Part shown: positions 1-11,900 of the stretch, in pieces
Numbering within the stretch: position 1 is the first letter of the stretch
How the letters are laid out: every line of letters begins with the position of its first letter
Source of the DNA: Pocillopora verrucosa
Taxonomy: Eukaryota > Cnidaria > Anthozoa > Scleractinia > Pocilloporidae
NCBI RefSeq assembly: GCF_036669915.1
Contig: NC_089325.1
Location: 1,560,404 to 1,624,403, forward strand
DNA: 64,000 bases
Direction of reading: 5' to 3'
Program-made: the position numbers and the translations under genes
Notes under the pieces: generated by a model
The model's database searches: none
What the model was told of the DNA's origin: nothing
Seen by the model: only the letters and a program-made list of their open reading frames with translations

Positions 1-106
1 GCTCCGTTAATTAGTGATCATTTCCTTATCATTGTGAGCTTGATGTTTGCTTCAGGGGTTTTATTGTAAGAGAAATTAGATGCTAGTCACTCTAACCGTC
101 AGAGGG

Positions 107-290
107 TTAACTCCTAAGATGTGAAAATTAATTATCTGGATTGTGTGAATACCCTTTTCATAATTTTTGGTCAAAGATTTGGTGTTAGAGCATTCAAAAT
201 TGCCATATCAATATTATCTTTCTGTTTTAAAATGCATGCATATTGTAAGGGAAATTCCTCTTCAGTCACTCCTTGGAGTGAAAAGGTTAA
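107..290. repeat. TTAA-bounded MITE, family A, left copy
   Basis: Begins TTAACTCC and ends GGAGTGAAAAGGTTAA. The inner text (ATATTGTAAGG, CAGTCACTCCTTGGAGT) matches the next copy. It shares its right TTAA with the neighbour at 287. Confidence 0.6.
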
Positions 291-496
291 CCCTTTTGCT
301 CCCAGATCAAATTTTTAATTCTCCTTATTGTCAACCATACAATTCTTATAATGTTAGTTCACAGAATTTAGTATTGGATCAACTAACTATCCCCAAATTG
401 ATATTTTTCTTTATTCTCATCACTTATCTGGCTGATTTTGTATTGATATTGTAAGGAGAAATTCTTTCTTGGTCACTCATGGAGTAAAAGGGTTAA
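287..496. repeat. TTAA-bounded MITE, family A
   Basis: About 210 bp with ends TTAACCCTTTT and AAAAGGGTTAA. Inner landmarks shared with copies at 4.8, 6.1 and 27.6 kb are a stretch around GGATCAACTAACTATCCCC and GATATTGTAAGGAGAAATTC. The ends (TTAA followed by CCCTTT) resemble piggyBac-type non-autonomous elements; that assignment is an inference. Confidence 0.75.
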
Positions 497-724
497 AGTG
501 GCTTCCTTAGAATTACATTTAGGTTTAGGTAAGACCAATCAAGGACCTCATCACTTCACCTATGACAAGAATGATAAAAACTAACTCATAGGTGAAAATT
601 TTTACAATCAACATTGACTTGTGCAAACTTTTTGTAGTTTTCTGAATCTAAGGATTTTATTACAGAGAGCTACTAATTTAAATTGGGCTACGGAAGTCAA
701 GTCCCTAATTATTTTCAAACTTAC

Positions 725-1160
725 ATTCCTGTAGTGGACCACATAGATTCATCAACAAGATCCAGTGCAGCATGTGCGATAAACTGATTGAGGTGTCTGT
801 GATCATCTCTCTGAGATTTACAAATCAGGAAATGCAGACTGTTGTACATGTACATGTAATCACATCATTTATCCACTGCCACCATACAGGCATCGCCCAA
901 GTTTTTGTTTAACAATAGTGTTGAATACAGTCAAATTAAAGTACCACCAATATGCAAGCAGCCAAAGCTAAACGTAAATCGTGTGAATTTGATTATCATT
1001 TACAGTTTGAACTGAGTGATCATTGAACAGGGCGAAAAGTTACCTTATAGCTTTCGCGGCCCTGAGACGAATCCATAGATTTCGTTGGTGTATTGAATTC
1101 CATTTCAAACACTGGATTATCGCGGTGTCCGACAATTGCAAAGTAATAGTTTCCCAGCAT
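725..1160 (-). CDS. TRAPPC2: TRAPPC2 (sedlin), 5' part: coding exons 1 and 2
   Basis: Subunit of the TRAPP tethering complexes, which act as Rab GEFs in ER-Golgi and Golgi vesicle traffic; sedlin is a small longin-fold protein of about 140 residues. Exon 1 (1,160 down to 1,044, 39 codons) starts [20 protein letters not shown], very close to the longin-domain start of animal sedlin ([18 protein letters not shown]), and ends at a GT donor read on the minus strand (AAG|GTAACT). Exon 2 (810 down to 725) follows an AG acceptor and encodes [20 protein letters not shown], the next conserved sedlin block, ending at AT|GTAAGT. Phases agree: phase 0 joins exons 1 and 2, and exon 2 leaves two bases. Later exons are not in the window, so the gene is cut by the left edge. 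It lies head to head with PCM1. The match is made by eye but is strong. Confidence 0.93.
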
Positions 1161-2998
1161 TTTTATCCCTGGAATTATAACATTCGTCGTCAAAATCTAA
1201 CTCATTTCAGTGCTTCACTTTCCACTGTATAATTTGTCGTTTGACCGAGGAAAGTTTTCTTCCAGGCGCCAAATCTTGACCGAAAAGACTGAGGTGAGCT
1301 GACATCTTGTCCAATCTCCTCTCTGTCAGATCCAAAATGGCGGTCAGTCCCTTCCCACGCATCATTGCGCGACGAATTTTTCCGCCAATGGCCTTGCCAG
1401 GAAAGAACCGTGTGGCGCGCAGAGAAAATTTGTGCAAACTCCTTAGTTTAATTTGCAGATAGTTTGGCACATTATGGCTTAGCAACTAATCGACAAGCAG
1501 TAAAATCAAGGTTTTGGAACGGATCTAACGACCTTGCAGGTAATTAGATAAGTTTGCTGGTACAATTGTGGAAGATTGTTATGTTTTGGAGCGCTTAATT
1601 GAAGAGCCTCCAGTTTCCTAGCAGTGAAGTATACAAAAACCCCGCTGTACATGCATGCAATTAACTGGATTAAGGTTGTTAAAGCAGTAGCCTCGTCAAA
1701 CGAACGTGTTTGATCGTGTGCTCTATTTTGATTCATCTATGTTTATCATGTAACGATTTCACTTCTTAAGATGTGAGATTTTTCGCTAGCAAAATAGTTA
1801 CTAAAGGTTGTTCGTAGTTCGCAAGCGCCCTACAATTAGTCGGAAGGTACGGAAGATAAACAGTGGTAAACAAGCCGTCCATGTCCTCAAAGAGGGGTCT
1901 TTCTTCGCCGTTTTGAGCTCGAAAGCGTGATTTGCATGTTGCGCCTTTTTCCTTTTTTCTGTTACGTGGTAAATCTGATCAGTTAATGTAATTCATTACA
2001 TAGTGAAAGCGGATGAACTTACGTTCGGTGACATGTCATATCTAAATACTTGTGCTCTCAAAACAGTTTACGGTACCCTTTTCAGTACCAAACTGTCTAG
2101 AAGAACCACCTTATCATCAATGGCTTCAAATTGTTAAATATATATTTCTAATTTTCTTTGTACAGCTGCAATAGCCACATGTAAACTTTTACTAAATACG
2201 TGTTTGTAGGTATTGTATAATAACGAGGTAATCATCAATATTTTATTTTGAATTGCAAGCAGCAGGGTTCGGCTAAAAAAATACAAATTTTAGAATTAAG
2301 CTTGACTGAATTCTGACTGGAAGTGATCTACATTGTTCTCTCAATCAACAGTGTCCTCCCTTGAGACACCTTATTAATGTGTTGGCCAGATAACCTAGAC
2401 TCACTAATAAATATGTACTCTATATTCCTGTAGAAGTAATGTACCACGCATGTTTACATTGGGAAGCACTTTTTTTTTCCTGCAAGCTTAACTAGGATGA
2501 AGTTGTTTTCTGAGTGATAGCTTGGCTTATGACCACAACCTGATTACTGATCAGTTGAACTGTGGTTAAAGACCTCTAAGGGGTGACAAAAATTTCTTGA
2601 TGTCTCTTGAAAGCTTCATTCAGTTCGAAAGGGAGCATTTCCTTGTGTTAAATTTAGGCAGATAATTTTTGACCATAGAAATTTTAAAATTGTCTAATAT
2701 GTGACATTAGATATGCTTTGTCATTTGATTATTGTATTGTCTTGCCTTAAAACTACAGTCATAAATATACATATTAGTGACAGATCTCAGAATTAAGAAC
2801 TGGTTCATTAGTGGAAAGAGAGTTGTTTGAGATTAAAAACCTGTGAATGGTTTTTCTTGACTACCACTTTATTTAGGTGAGAAATATCATTGTTTTTTTA
2901 GGTCACTCCTGTCTATTTCACTTAATCGCACTTCATTCCTTACTTTTTCAGTTAATGTGTATTCTTGATTAAAATTACCAGGAAGCCTTTGAAGAATC
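1161..2998. promoter_or_regulatory. Shared intergenic interval between TRAPPC2 and PCM1 (putative bidirectional promoter and 5' UTRs)
   Basis: The start codons of two divergently transcribed genes face each other across 1.8 kb. No coding exon is supported inside. A CCAG acceptor-like site lies shortly before the PCM1 ATG (accag|gaagcctttgaagaatcATGG), suggesting that the ATG exon has a spliced 5' UTR and that the transcription start is further left. The stretch 1,260-1,960 is less AT-rich than its surroundings and is the best place for the promoter, but no TATA box or initiator is distinctive. A 92-codon minus-strand frame at 1,207-1,485 has no recognisable domain and overlaps the expected 5' UTR of TRAPPC2. 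Confidence 0.5.
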
Positions 2999-5900
2999 AT
3001 GGCTGATAGATTCCCATCAGAAGATGCAAGCCGGTCATCCCAGCCTTTGCGTGGACCATATTCTGAGCCGAGATCACAACGACAAGCTCCTCGTCAATAT
3101 CCAGCTAGTTTGGATACTGATCTAAGCCTCATTACAGAGCTTCGCAGGTCTGAAGAGGAAGCTTCTGGACATAGATCCCTGCCAAATAACTTGGTAAAAT
3201 TTTATCATGTAAACTTTACAAACATTTTTTTCTCCTTTTGGAATTACAGGTCTTGTTGTGTGTATATATTTATATATGTGTGTGTGTGTGTAAAAAGTCA
3301 TGTGAATATTGGTGCACAAGTGGTGTTCTTCTTGTTTTTACTTGGTGATTTTTCCATAGTACAGTTCCTTTGTTGAACTGGGATTCTGCTAAAAGTCTTC
3401 CAGTTTTGCATACCATGTGAGAAATTCATATGCAGGTGAAACCTGCAGATTTGGGTTATTTCTTTATTCATACAGAGTTCTAATGGTTAATTTGTTTCAC
3501 ACTCACTTCACACATGGTCACATGTGTTTCACACATTTGTCACATGCACTTTACTGTTAGTGAGTTTGAAGCTCACCATTACTGGACTAAGTCATGAGAT
3601 TTTCTCTTATTATTTCCAATAAATTTCCCTCTTATCTGATTCATTTTTGTAGTTCTCAAATCCTTGGTCAACCCTTTGACCCCTAAGAGGGTCTGGCATC
3701 TTATTTCTCCTTACAGTATCAGCCCTGAATTACACATGAAGGTCACACAAATAAACAAAATGATCACCAGCTTAAGTAGCTCTTGATTGTTGAGCAATTT
3801 TTCCTTGTCAGCACCTCTGGAAATGTATAGAGAACAATACAGAGAATAAGCATACTGATGGTAGGGTGTGAAGGGTTAACTACTTCTTTCCAATATACTC
3901 AGCTGCACTTTGATACTAAAGGTAACTTTTATTTGTCGTTGAAAGGGATGGTCTACAAGAGCAAGTGCTCTCTCACCATCAGCTGCAAGTGGTGCAACAA
4001 AAAAGAAAGGAAAACACTTTGAGCAGGTGAAGCTGCCTCCTAAGGCTGGCTCAGCTAGCCCCTCTTCTGATGGTACCCATTTTACTAGAAAACGACACCA
4101 TACACCAGCTACAGTTCCAAGAACACGCCTACCTCCTGGTACCCCTATGGCAGAGAGGTTGGCTATGGAAAGTTTAAAGCAAAAATTGTCTTTTGAGGAA
4201 AAACCTGAGGTCAGTTTGGTTTGTGGTACTCACTGTAAATCTCCACCCTTAAGTTCAAATACCTTCTGTCGTGATTTATTAAATTTGTAATTATTTTTTG
4301 ATAACAACCATTACTTGGTAAATTAAATGTGAAAAAATTCCATTGCTTTAATATTTTTGTCATTGCCTGGAAATATGAGAATTACCTGAAAACTTTTCAT
4401 GGGACCAAAATACAGTTAACAGTCCATTTTACAGTTGTGTGCTTAGTTGCCAAGCCTTAGAACAGGAGTGAGGCTAAGGGTGACCTTGTTATGATACAAA
4501 CTTGCTGCTATTCAAACGTAAATCTCTTTGTTATCATGCTTACCAGATACTGTTCCCCATCACAACAGGGTCACCTTCAGCCTCACTCCAAATCAAAGGC
4601 TTGGCAACTAAGTACACAATTATAAAATGGGCAATTGTGATTTCTGCTACATTTTTCATTGATATGTGAGAGATGATTTTGGAGATTTGTCTCTGAAAAT
4701 ATGTAGCAGATGCTATTTGTCAGCAATTGTTGTGGAAACCTCATGGGAAGTGTTTGTAATGTTTCAACCCTTTCACTCCTAGGTCTCATTAGCAATTTTC
4801 CTTAACATCTGCCATACAATACTTATAATGTTAGTCTGGAGAAGTTGGTATTGGATCAACTAACAATCCCCTAATTACTATTTTCTTTATTCTTATCACT
4901 TGTCTGCTTGATATTTTATTGATCTTGTAAGGAGAAATTCTGTCTTGGTCACTCATGGGAGTTAAAAGGTTAAAACTCATTCCTTGGGTGTAATTTAAGA
5001 ATCTTGATCCATTCTATCTGTTTCTGTATTTGACTATCCTTAACAGTACAGCTTAACATGAACTTGCAAGTTTGTTTGTGGATCCAAACTCTAGTTTGCA
5101 TTTTCTCGAATGGTGTGGTTTAACTGTCTCTAACATGTACGTGTAATTGGATTACAGCGTGACGAGGAGGGTCCCCGAAGTAGAGGTGGGAGATCATCAC
5201 AAAATCAATCATCTAGCACAGCTAATAATGAGAGAGCATTACCTACACAACCAAGAGTACCAGCCACTGCCAGCTTACCAGTGTTGGAGATGAATGAAAC
5301 TGAGACAGCAAGGACTTCTACAGAGGCAGCTCCTAGATCAACAGCTTCTAAGGTATAAATTCTACAAAGTTTGGGTATGATATAGTCTATGCTGTGTGGG
5401 TTTATATGTCTACTTATGCACATGCATCCTGTACTTTATTTACACATAATATGTGTAAATATAAATTATTTTACACATGATAAGTCAAAAGAAATTTTCA
5501 AACAGGTAAAGCAACCTTTTCCCCATTGAATTTACAAGATGTTCAAGCGACTTTTTAAAAAAGCAACCACAGGCTGTAAATTTTACTAGTTATGACCTGG
5601 AAAGGAGAACACTGAGAATAGCTTGTTTAATGTTTGTGCCCTTATTTGTGGTTTTAGACTCATTCAATAATGGTATCTCTCTGTCTATTAAACTCTATTA
5701 ACTAACAATTGGTACAGTTTAACTAATATTTTCCAGTAGCATTCTGTGATTTTTGTGAGTTAATTTGAGCTGATTTTATCTTTTGCTGTTCAAGGTCAAC
5801 ACACCTTTGATCATTGCAAGGCTCAATCAAGTTCGGGTAAGAATTTAGGGAAGGAAAATATACAGAAAAAACTTTGAAAAAAAAACACCAGTAAATTCTG

Positions 5901-8900
5901 GTAACTTTTTTACCCACTTATTTACATTAGCATCCTGATTTTTCACATCTCAGTGAACAAGGAAGTTTGTTTGAATTATTGGATAGGAATTATTTGCTTG
6001 GGAGGAGCGTGGAAGACAGTTTTGTTTCTTAATGTCAGGAGTTTGGAGAATATGAGGGTTCAAGAGTAAAGGATTTCTCTTAACCCTTTAACTCCCAAGA
6101 TCCGATTGTTAATTCTCCCCTCTTGCTACTACACATTACCTTGTCAATTGGTTGTGAGAATTTGGTGTTGGAGCAAGATAACATCTGCCTGATTAATCTG
6201 TGTATTCTTAGTAACTGTTTGTTGGATAATCTATGGATATTTTTGGGAGAGGTTACATGTTAATCACTTCTAGGAGTTAAAGGGTTAAGGTATTTACTTA
6301 GAGGTTGCAATTATTTCATAATGTTCATACATTGCCTTTAAGTGCATGAGCATAATCAACACCATTGACCAGTTGCATGTGCTGATAATGTGTCCTTTTG
6401 TTCTTTCATCAGGGCTTTCTCAAACAAGCTACAGAAATGTTTGTCACTTTACAAAGTACAGGCAGTGATGAAAGGGTAAGTTAATACACTGTACTGTATG
6501 TGAATATAGTCTGAAATGGGAGAAAGTCCTCTGCTGTATTCTTGCTTTTGCCCTTTTGTAGGAAATTAAATTCAATTTGTAATTGTGATAGTACTGATTT
6601 GATGCGTGGGAGTGGATTCACAGTGAACATTGTGTCATACCTTTAGATGTGTAACTTTTGATTTACTTTTGTGGCAACTTTTTATTCATTATTAATTGAT
6701 GTAGTGCTAGGCTGTACCAATTAAATTTTGAATGTTCTCCACACAGTCCAGTGAACTAAATGCCCAAGCAGTGAAGATTGCAAGGCTAATCAAACAGCTC
6801 AAACAGCAAGAGAAAGCTTATGTAGAACTTCTTGAAAGATCAGTGGTGAGCTTTTCTCATCAATAACACATTAACATGTGTACAGTACTGTGAAGAAGCA
6901 ATGAGAGTTAAATCTGCAAAATTTGTACTTTGTTGGCATAAATTTCTTAAGGGATTTCACATGAAATTTTAAGTCACTTTGTCATGTTGGTTTTGCATCA
7001 TTGTGTCAAGATGAATGATGACATTCTTAGTCACAGTTTCCGTTAACAGGCATATGGACCCAAAGTTTTTCTCTGTTCTTGAAAGGCATAGAGGGTTATT
7101 GAGATTAGTTGGGCTTGAGGTGTTGCTTTGACTGTAGGGTTCAATTGCCAATAGTTTTTACACAACAGGACATTTTGCTTCATGTAGGTCATATGTGACT
7201 GATGAAAAAGGCTGCTCTTCTGCTGAACCATTCTTTGTCAATTATATGGGAAGTTTATAATACTCTGAGAAAATGGTTGTTGTTGTACAATTATGGTATC
7301 TTTGAGAAATTTCAGCATCTTACCCCTTTCTTGCTAAAAGTTTAATAGAACATATTAATATAGGCAATTTCTGGTAAGACTAGCTAGAAATTTTAGAACC
7401 AGAGATGGATGCTGTCAACATAACGTGTGCAATAAAAATTGATATTCAGTATCCTTTTAACAATCAGTCTTTTTTATTGTTGTTTTTGTTCTTTTAACTT
7501 ACCAGGCTGTTGAACATGATTCAACTTTAGAAAACACACCATCTCTGAGTCTGCAGTCACTAACAGAGGAGGAAAAGGTATGTCAAATATTGTTCTAGAA
7601 CTGTAATTTCTGTATACTCATGATTGTACATTAGATGAATGTTCTTTTCACACTGCACTAATTGCTCAGATAAGCTAAGAAACAAAGCAAAGAAAATAAA
7701 TACTGAGGTGATGTAGATTTAAAATTTTTTGACACAGCTACTGAACAAACATGTACATGTGCCTTTAATGTAGAGTGAGTCAGCATCTATAAGAGATGAA
7801 GAGCTTCAAGGGCTACGTCAGCAACATGCTTTATTGAAAAAGATGCTGGAGCAGCAACAGCAGGTAAGAGAGAGAGAAAAAAATACTTCTCTGATGCAGA
7901 AATGGTGGCATATAGTTTAAACTTTACTGCTTTTACTAAACTTTGGTTATTGATATTACAGCTGAAGGAACTACAAACCCGACAAGCTACTCTGTTGACG
8001 TTGCAACGTGATGCAGAAATGCGTTTGGCTGAGGCAGAGGAAGAAGTATGTTGAACTCACTAATTTACTTAGCTTTAACCAAAAATTATGTTGGAGCTTA
8101 TATTTGTATTTTTATTTATTGCATACCTTGCTGTTTTTTGTATGCTGATTAATTTATGACTTGAGAAACAGTAAACCATATTACACTGTATGCTGCAACT
8201 TTCCTTAAAACATTGTTTAGGGAGCAGGTGCTTTCTAAGTTTCCATAGGAAGTATCCTCTCAGCAGCAAGCAGGTTTCCATGGCAACTTATCAATTGCCT
8301 TACTTGAGGCTCCAGTCATTTAAAACAAATGTATGCAGCCTCATTGACAACATCTTTTTTTCTTTTTCCTTGAATGAGCATGCATATTGTCTTAATATTC
8401 AGCCCCTTTCAGAAAATTCCTGACAGCATGTTCAGTGAGTTTTACCTGGATAACATAAGTTCATCTTATCCAACTCAAGGGCAGAGTAGACCCTGATGAA
8501 CCAGGTGCAATTGGAGGTGAAGATGATGAACCTAGCAGAAGCAGAGGTGCATCAGGAACTTCCCAAGCTCTAGCACAACTGGATGTTGTTCCTGAGGTAT
8601 TGCAGAATAGAGTTACATTAAAAATAATATGGTTTACTGCTTACTTCAAATACCTTCAAAGTGTTTAGGATCACTATAAAGGAACAAAAACTAAATTGCC
8701 TTATTTGGGTGCCTTTGAAGCCAGCCATTGTACATGTACATATTTCCATTTTTCTAAAATGTACAAATTACTCTCATTTGGCTATTGTATACTGTATTGA
8801 TAATTACACAAAGTATGATTTCCTTTATGTGCAAACGTGATTTACAGTTAGTTGGTACCTTAAATCAATACAAATTCAACAAAGGAAGTAGCAGTTTGTT

Positions 8901-11900
8901 TAACTTTCCTGGAGAATTGTATCACTTGACAGCACTCCAAGCTCACCCTTTAATCAAATTTGCCATTTGGCAAACCAAAATGATAATTAGGTGGCCATTT
9001 ATAACTTTTTTGTGACCAAAGTAGAGAAGACTTGGGGCCCTGACTTTCCTGAGTGTGATACATGTACTTCCCTATGGTATTGAAAGCCATTTTATTGTAC
9101 TGAAGGTTTACATTAGTATGTTCTGTACATGTTTGTATTATTTTATTGTTTAGAGACCAAGCACTAGTGTCCTGACGGATGACAGGCGGTTTACACCTGA
9201 AGAATTAGAGCTCATCAACCTTCTCAGAAAACACAAGGAAAAGGTTTGGTTACATAAAAAATAATTGCTCTCTTTCTGTTTCAATGAAAACTCTCATTAT
9301 AAAATTGTTTTTATTTGTCTTGACGCTTGTGTACTCATAATAATTTTAAGTTAAAGTACTATCCTCGAGATGAAAATCAAAACACAGACACAAGACATGG
9401 CAACTTTCATTTATAATGCAGATAAAATAATTATCACCGAATAATGGTGTGTCCTGTGATATTGGAAAAGGAAGCCAAAGGATTAAAGTTCTCACCATAA
9501 TAAGACATCCCATGACAAGCTACAAAGAGAATGTGATTTTCTTTTCTTTTTTGACTGTGAAATTAACAATTACCATTTAAACAGCTGGTAGACTTAAAAC
9601 AAGGAAGAAAGTTATGCCCTCCACTTAAGAAAAGTAGTTGTTAATGTGCAGCAACGTGTTACAATTGGGAGCTCTTATTAGAGCTCATCAACTCCCCAAT
9701 TAACCAACATACTTGTTGCAATTGGGAGTTCTTATTTGAGCTCATTGACTCCTCAATTGACCAACAAACTTCTTGCAATCAGAAGCTTTCAAAAGAGCTC
9801 AGTTACTCCCCAATTAACCAACAAACTTCTTGCAATTGGGAGCTCTAATCAGAGCGCATTGACTCCCCAATCAACTAACCAACTTGTGGTAACTGGAAGC
9901 TCTTGTAGCTCATTGACTCCCCAATTGACCAACAAATGTCCTGCGATGTCAGAGATCATCGACTCCCCAGTCATTCAACAAAGTCATTGCAAATGGGAGT
10001 TCTTATCAGAGCTCATTGAATCCCCAATCAAACAACAGACTGGTTGCGATTGGGAGTTCTTATCAGAGCTCATTGAATCCCCAATCAACCAACCAACTTT
10101 TTGTAACTGGAAGCTCTTATACGAGCTCATTCACTCCCAAACAAACTTGTTATAACTAGAAGCTCTTGTTCAAGCTCTCTGACCCCCTGATCGACCAAGA
10201 AATGTCTTACAAACGGAAGCTCTTATCAGAGCTCATTGACTCCCCATCAAACAAAAGACTTGTTGCGATTGGGAGCTCGTATCAGAGCTCATTGACTCCC
10301 CAATCAAACAACAGACTCGTTGCGATTGGTAGCTCTTATCAGAGCTCATTGCCTCCCCAATCAAACGACTGACTTGTTGCAATTGGGAGCTCTTATCAGA
10401 GCTCATTGACTCCCCAATCAAACAACAGACTTGTTGCGATTGGTAGCTCTTATCGGGGCTCATTGACTCCCCACTCAAACAACAGACTTGTTGCGATTGG
10501 TAGCTCTTATCAGAGCTCACTGCCCCCCAATCAAACGACTGACTTGTTGCAATTGGGAGCTCTTATCAGAGCTCATTGACTTCCCAATCCAACAACAGAC
10601 TTGTTGCGATTGGTAGCTCTTATCAGAGCTCATTGCCTCCCTAATCAAACGACTGACTTGTTGCAATTGGGAGCTCTTATCAGAGCTCATTGACTCCCCA
10701 ATCAAACAACAGACTTGTTGCGATTGGTAGCTCTTATCGGGGCTCATTGACTCCCCACTCAAACAACAGACTTGTTGCGATTGGTAGCTCTTATCAGAGC
10801 TCATTGACTCCCCAATCAACCAACAGATTTGTTGCGATTGGTAGCTCTTATCAGGGCTCATTGACTCCCCACTCAAACAACAGACTTGTTGCGATTGGTA
10901 GCTCTTATCAGAGCGCATTGCCTCCCCAATCAAACGACTGACTTGTTGCAATTGGGAGCTCTTATCAGAGCTCATCGACTCCCTTATCAACCAACAGATT
11001 TGTTGCGATTGATAGCTCTTATCGGGGCTCATTGACTCCCCACTCAAACAACAGACTTGTTGCGATTAGCAGCTCTTATCAGAGCTCATTGACGTCCCAA
11101 TCAGACAACAGACTTGTTGCGATTGGTAGCTCTTATCAGAGCTCATTGACTCCCCAATCAAACAACAGACTTGTTGCGATTAGTAGCTCTTATCAGAGCT
11201 CATTGACTCCCCAATCAAACAAAAGACTTGTTGCGATTGGGAGCTTTTATCAGAGCTCATTGCCTCCCCAATCAAACAACAGACTTGTTGCGATTGATAG
11301 CTCTTATCAGAACTCATTGCCTCCCCAATCAAACAAAAGACTTTTTGCGATTGGGAGCTCTTATCAGAGCTCATTGACTCCCCAATCAAACGACAGACTT
11401 GTTGCGATTGGGAGCCCTTATCAGAGCTCATTGCCTCCCCAATCAAACGACAGACTTGTTGCGATTGGGAGCTCTTATCAGAGCTCATTGACTCCCCAAT
11501 CAAACAACAGACTTGTTGCAATTGGTAGCTCTTATCAGAGCTCATTGCCTACCCAATCAAACGACTGACTTGTTGCAATTGGGAGCTCTAATCAGAGCTC
11601 ATTGACTCCCCAATCAAACAACAGATTTGTTGCGATTGGTAGCTCTTATCGGGGCTCATTGACTCCCCACTCAAACAACAGACTTGTTGCGATTGGTAGC
11701 TCTTATCAGATTTCACTGCCCCCCGATCAAACGACTGACTTGTTGCAATTGGGAGCTCTTATCAGAGCTCATTGACTTCCCAATCAAACAACAGACTTGT
11801 TGCGATTGGTAGCTCTTATCAGAGCTCATTGCCTCCCTAATCAAACGACTGACTTGTTGCAATTGGGAGCGCTTATCAGAGCTCATTGACTCCCCAATCA

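Larger units (their letters stand above)
1..724. other. Intron 2 of TRAPPC2 (partial), filled with MITEs
   Basis: No sedlin exon is recognisable on the minus strand here; the next conserved block (around KTVDKFNEWFVSAF) is missing, so this is read as intron. It holds two adjacent TTAA-bounded repeats, annotated separately. Short open frames here are AT-rich and unconvincing. Confidence 0.6.
2999..9243 (+). other. PCM1: PCM1 exons 1-11: N-terminal region and first coiled coils
   Basis: Residues 1-437. Exons 1-3 (about 218 residues) are low-complexity Ser/Pro/Arg-rich, with MAERLAMESLKQKLSFEE (exon 2) aligning to the conserved short helix in vertebrate PCM1. Exons 4-6 (residues 219-286) contain LIIARLNQVR and KIARLIKQLKQQEKAYVELL, matching the first vertebrate coiled-coil block. 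Exons 8-9 (residues 311-368) carry LRQQHALLKKMLEQQQQ and LKELQTRQATLLTLQ, the most recognisable N-terminal PCM1 signature. Every exon in this block except the terminal bases is phase 0, so exon skipping would keep frame. The start ATG at 2,999 is chosen because it follows an acceptor-like site and opens directly into the continuous chain; an upstream coding exon cannot be excluded. Confidence 0.85.

Noticed and set aside
1023-1232. 69-codon plus-strand frame
   Set aside because: Antisense shadow of TRAPPC2 exon 1.
1207-1485. 92-codon minus-strand frame upstream of TRAPPC2
   Set aside because: No domain recognised, ends before the true TRAPPC2 start without a splice link, and overlaps its expected 5' UTR.
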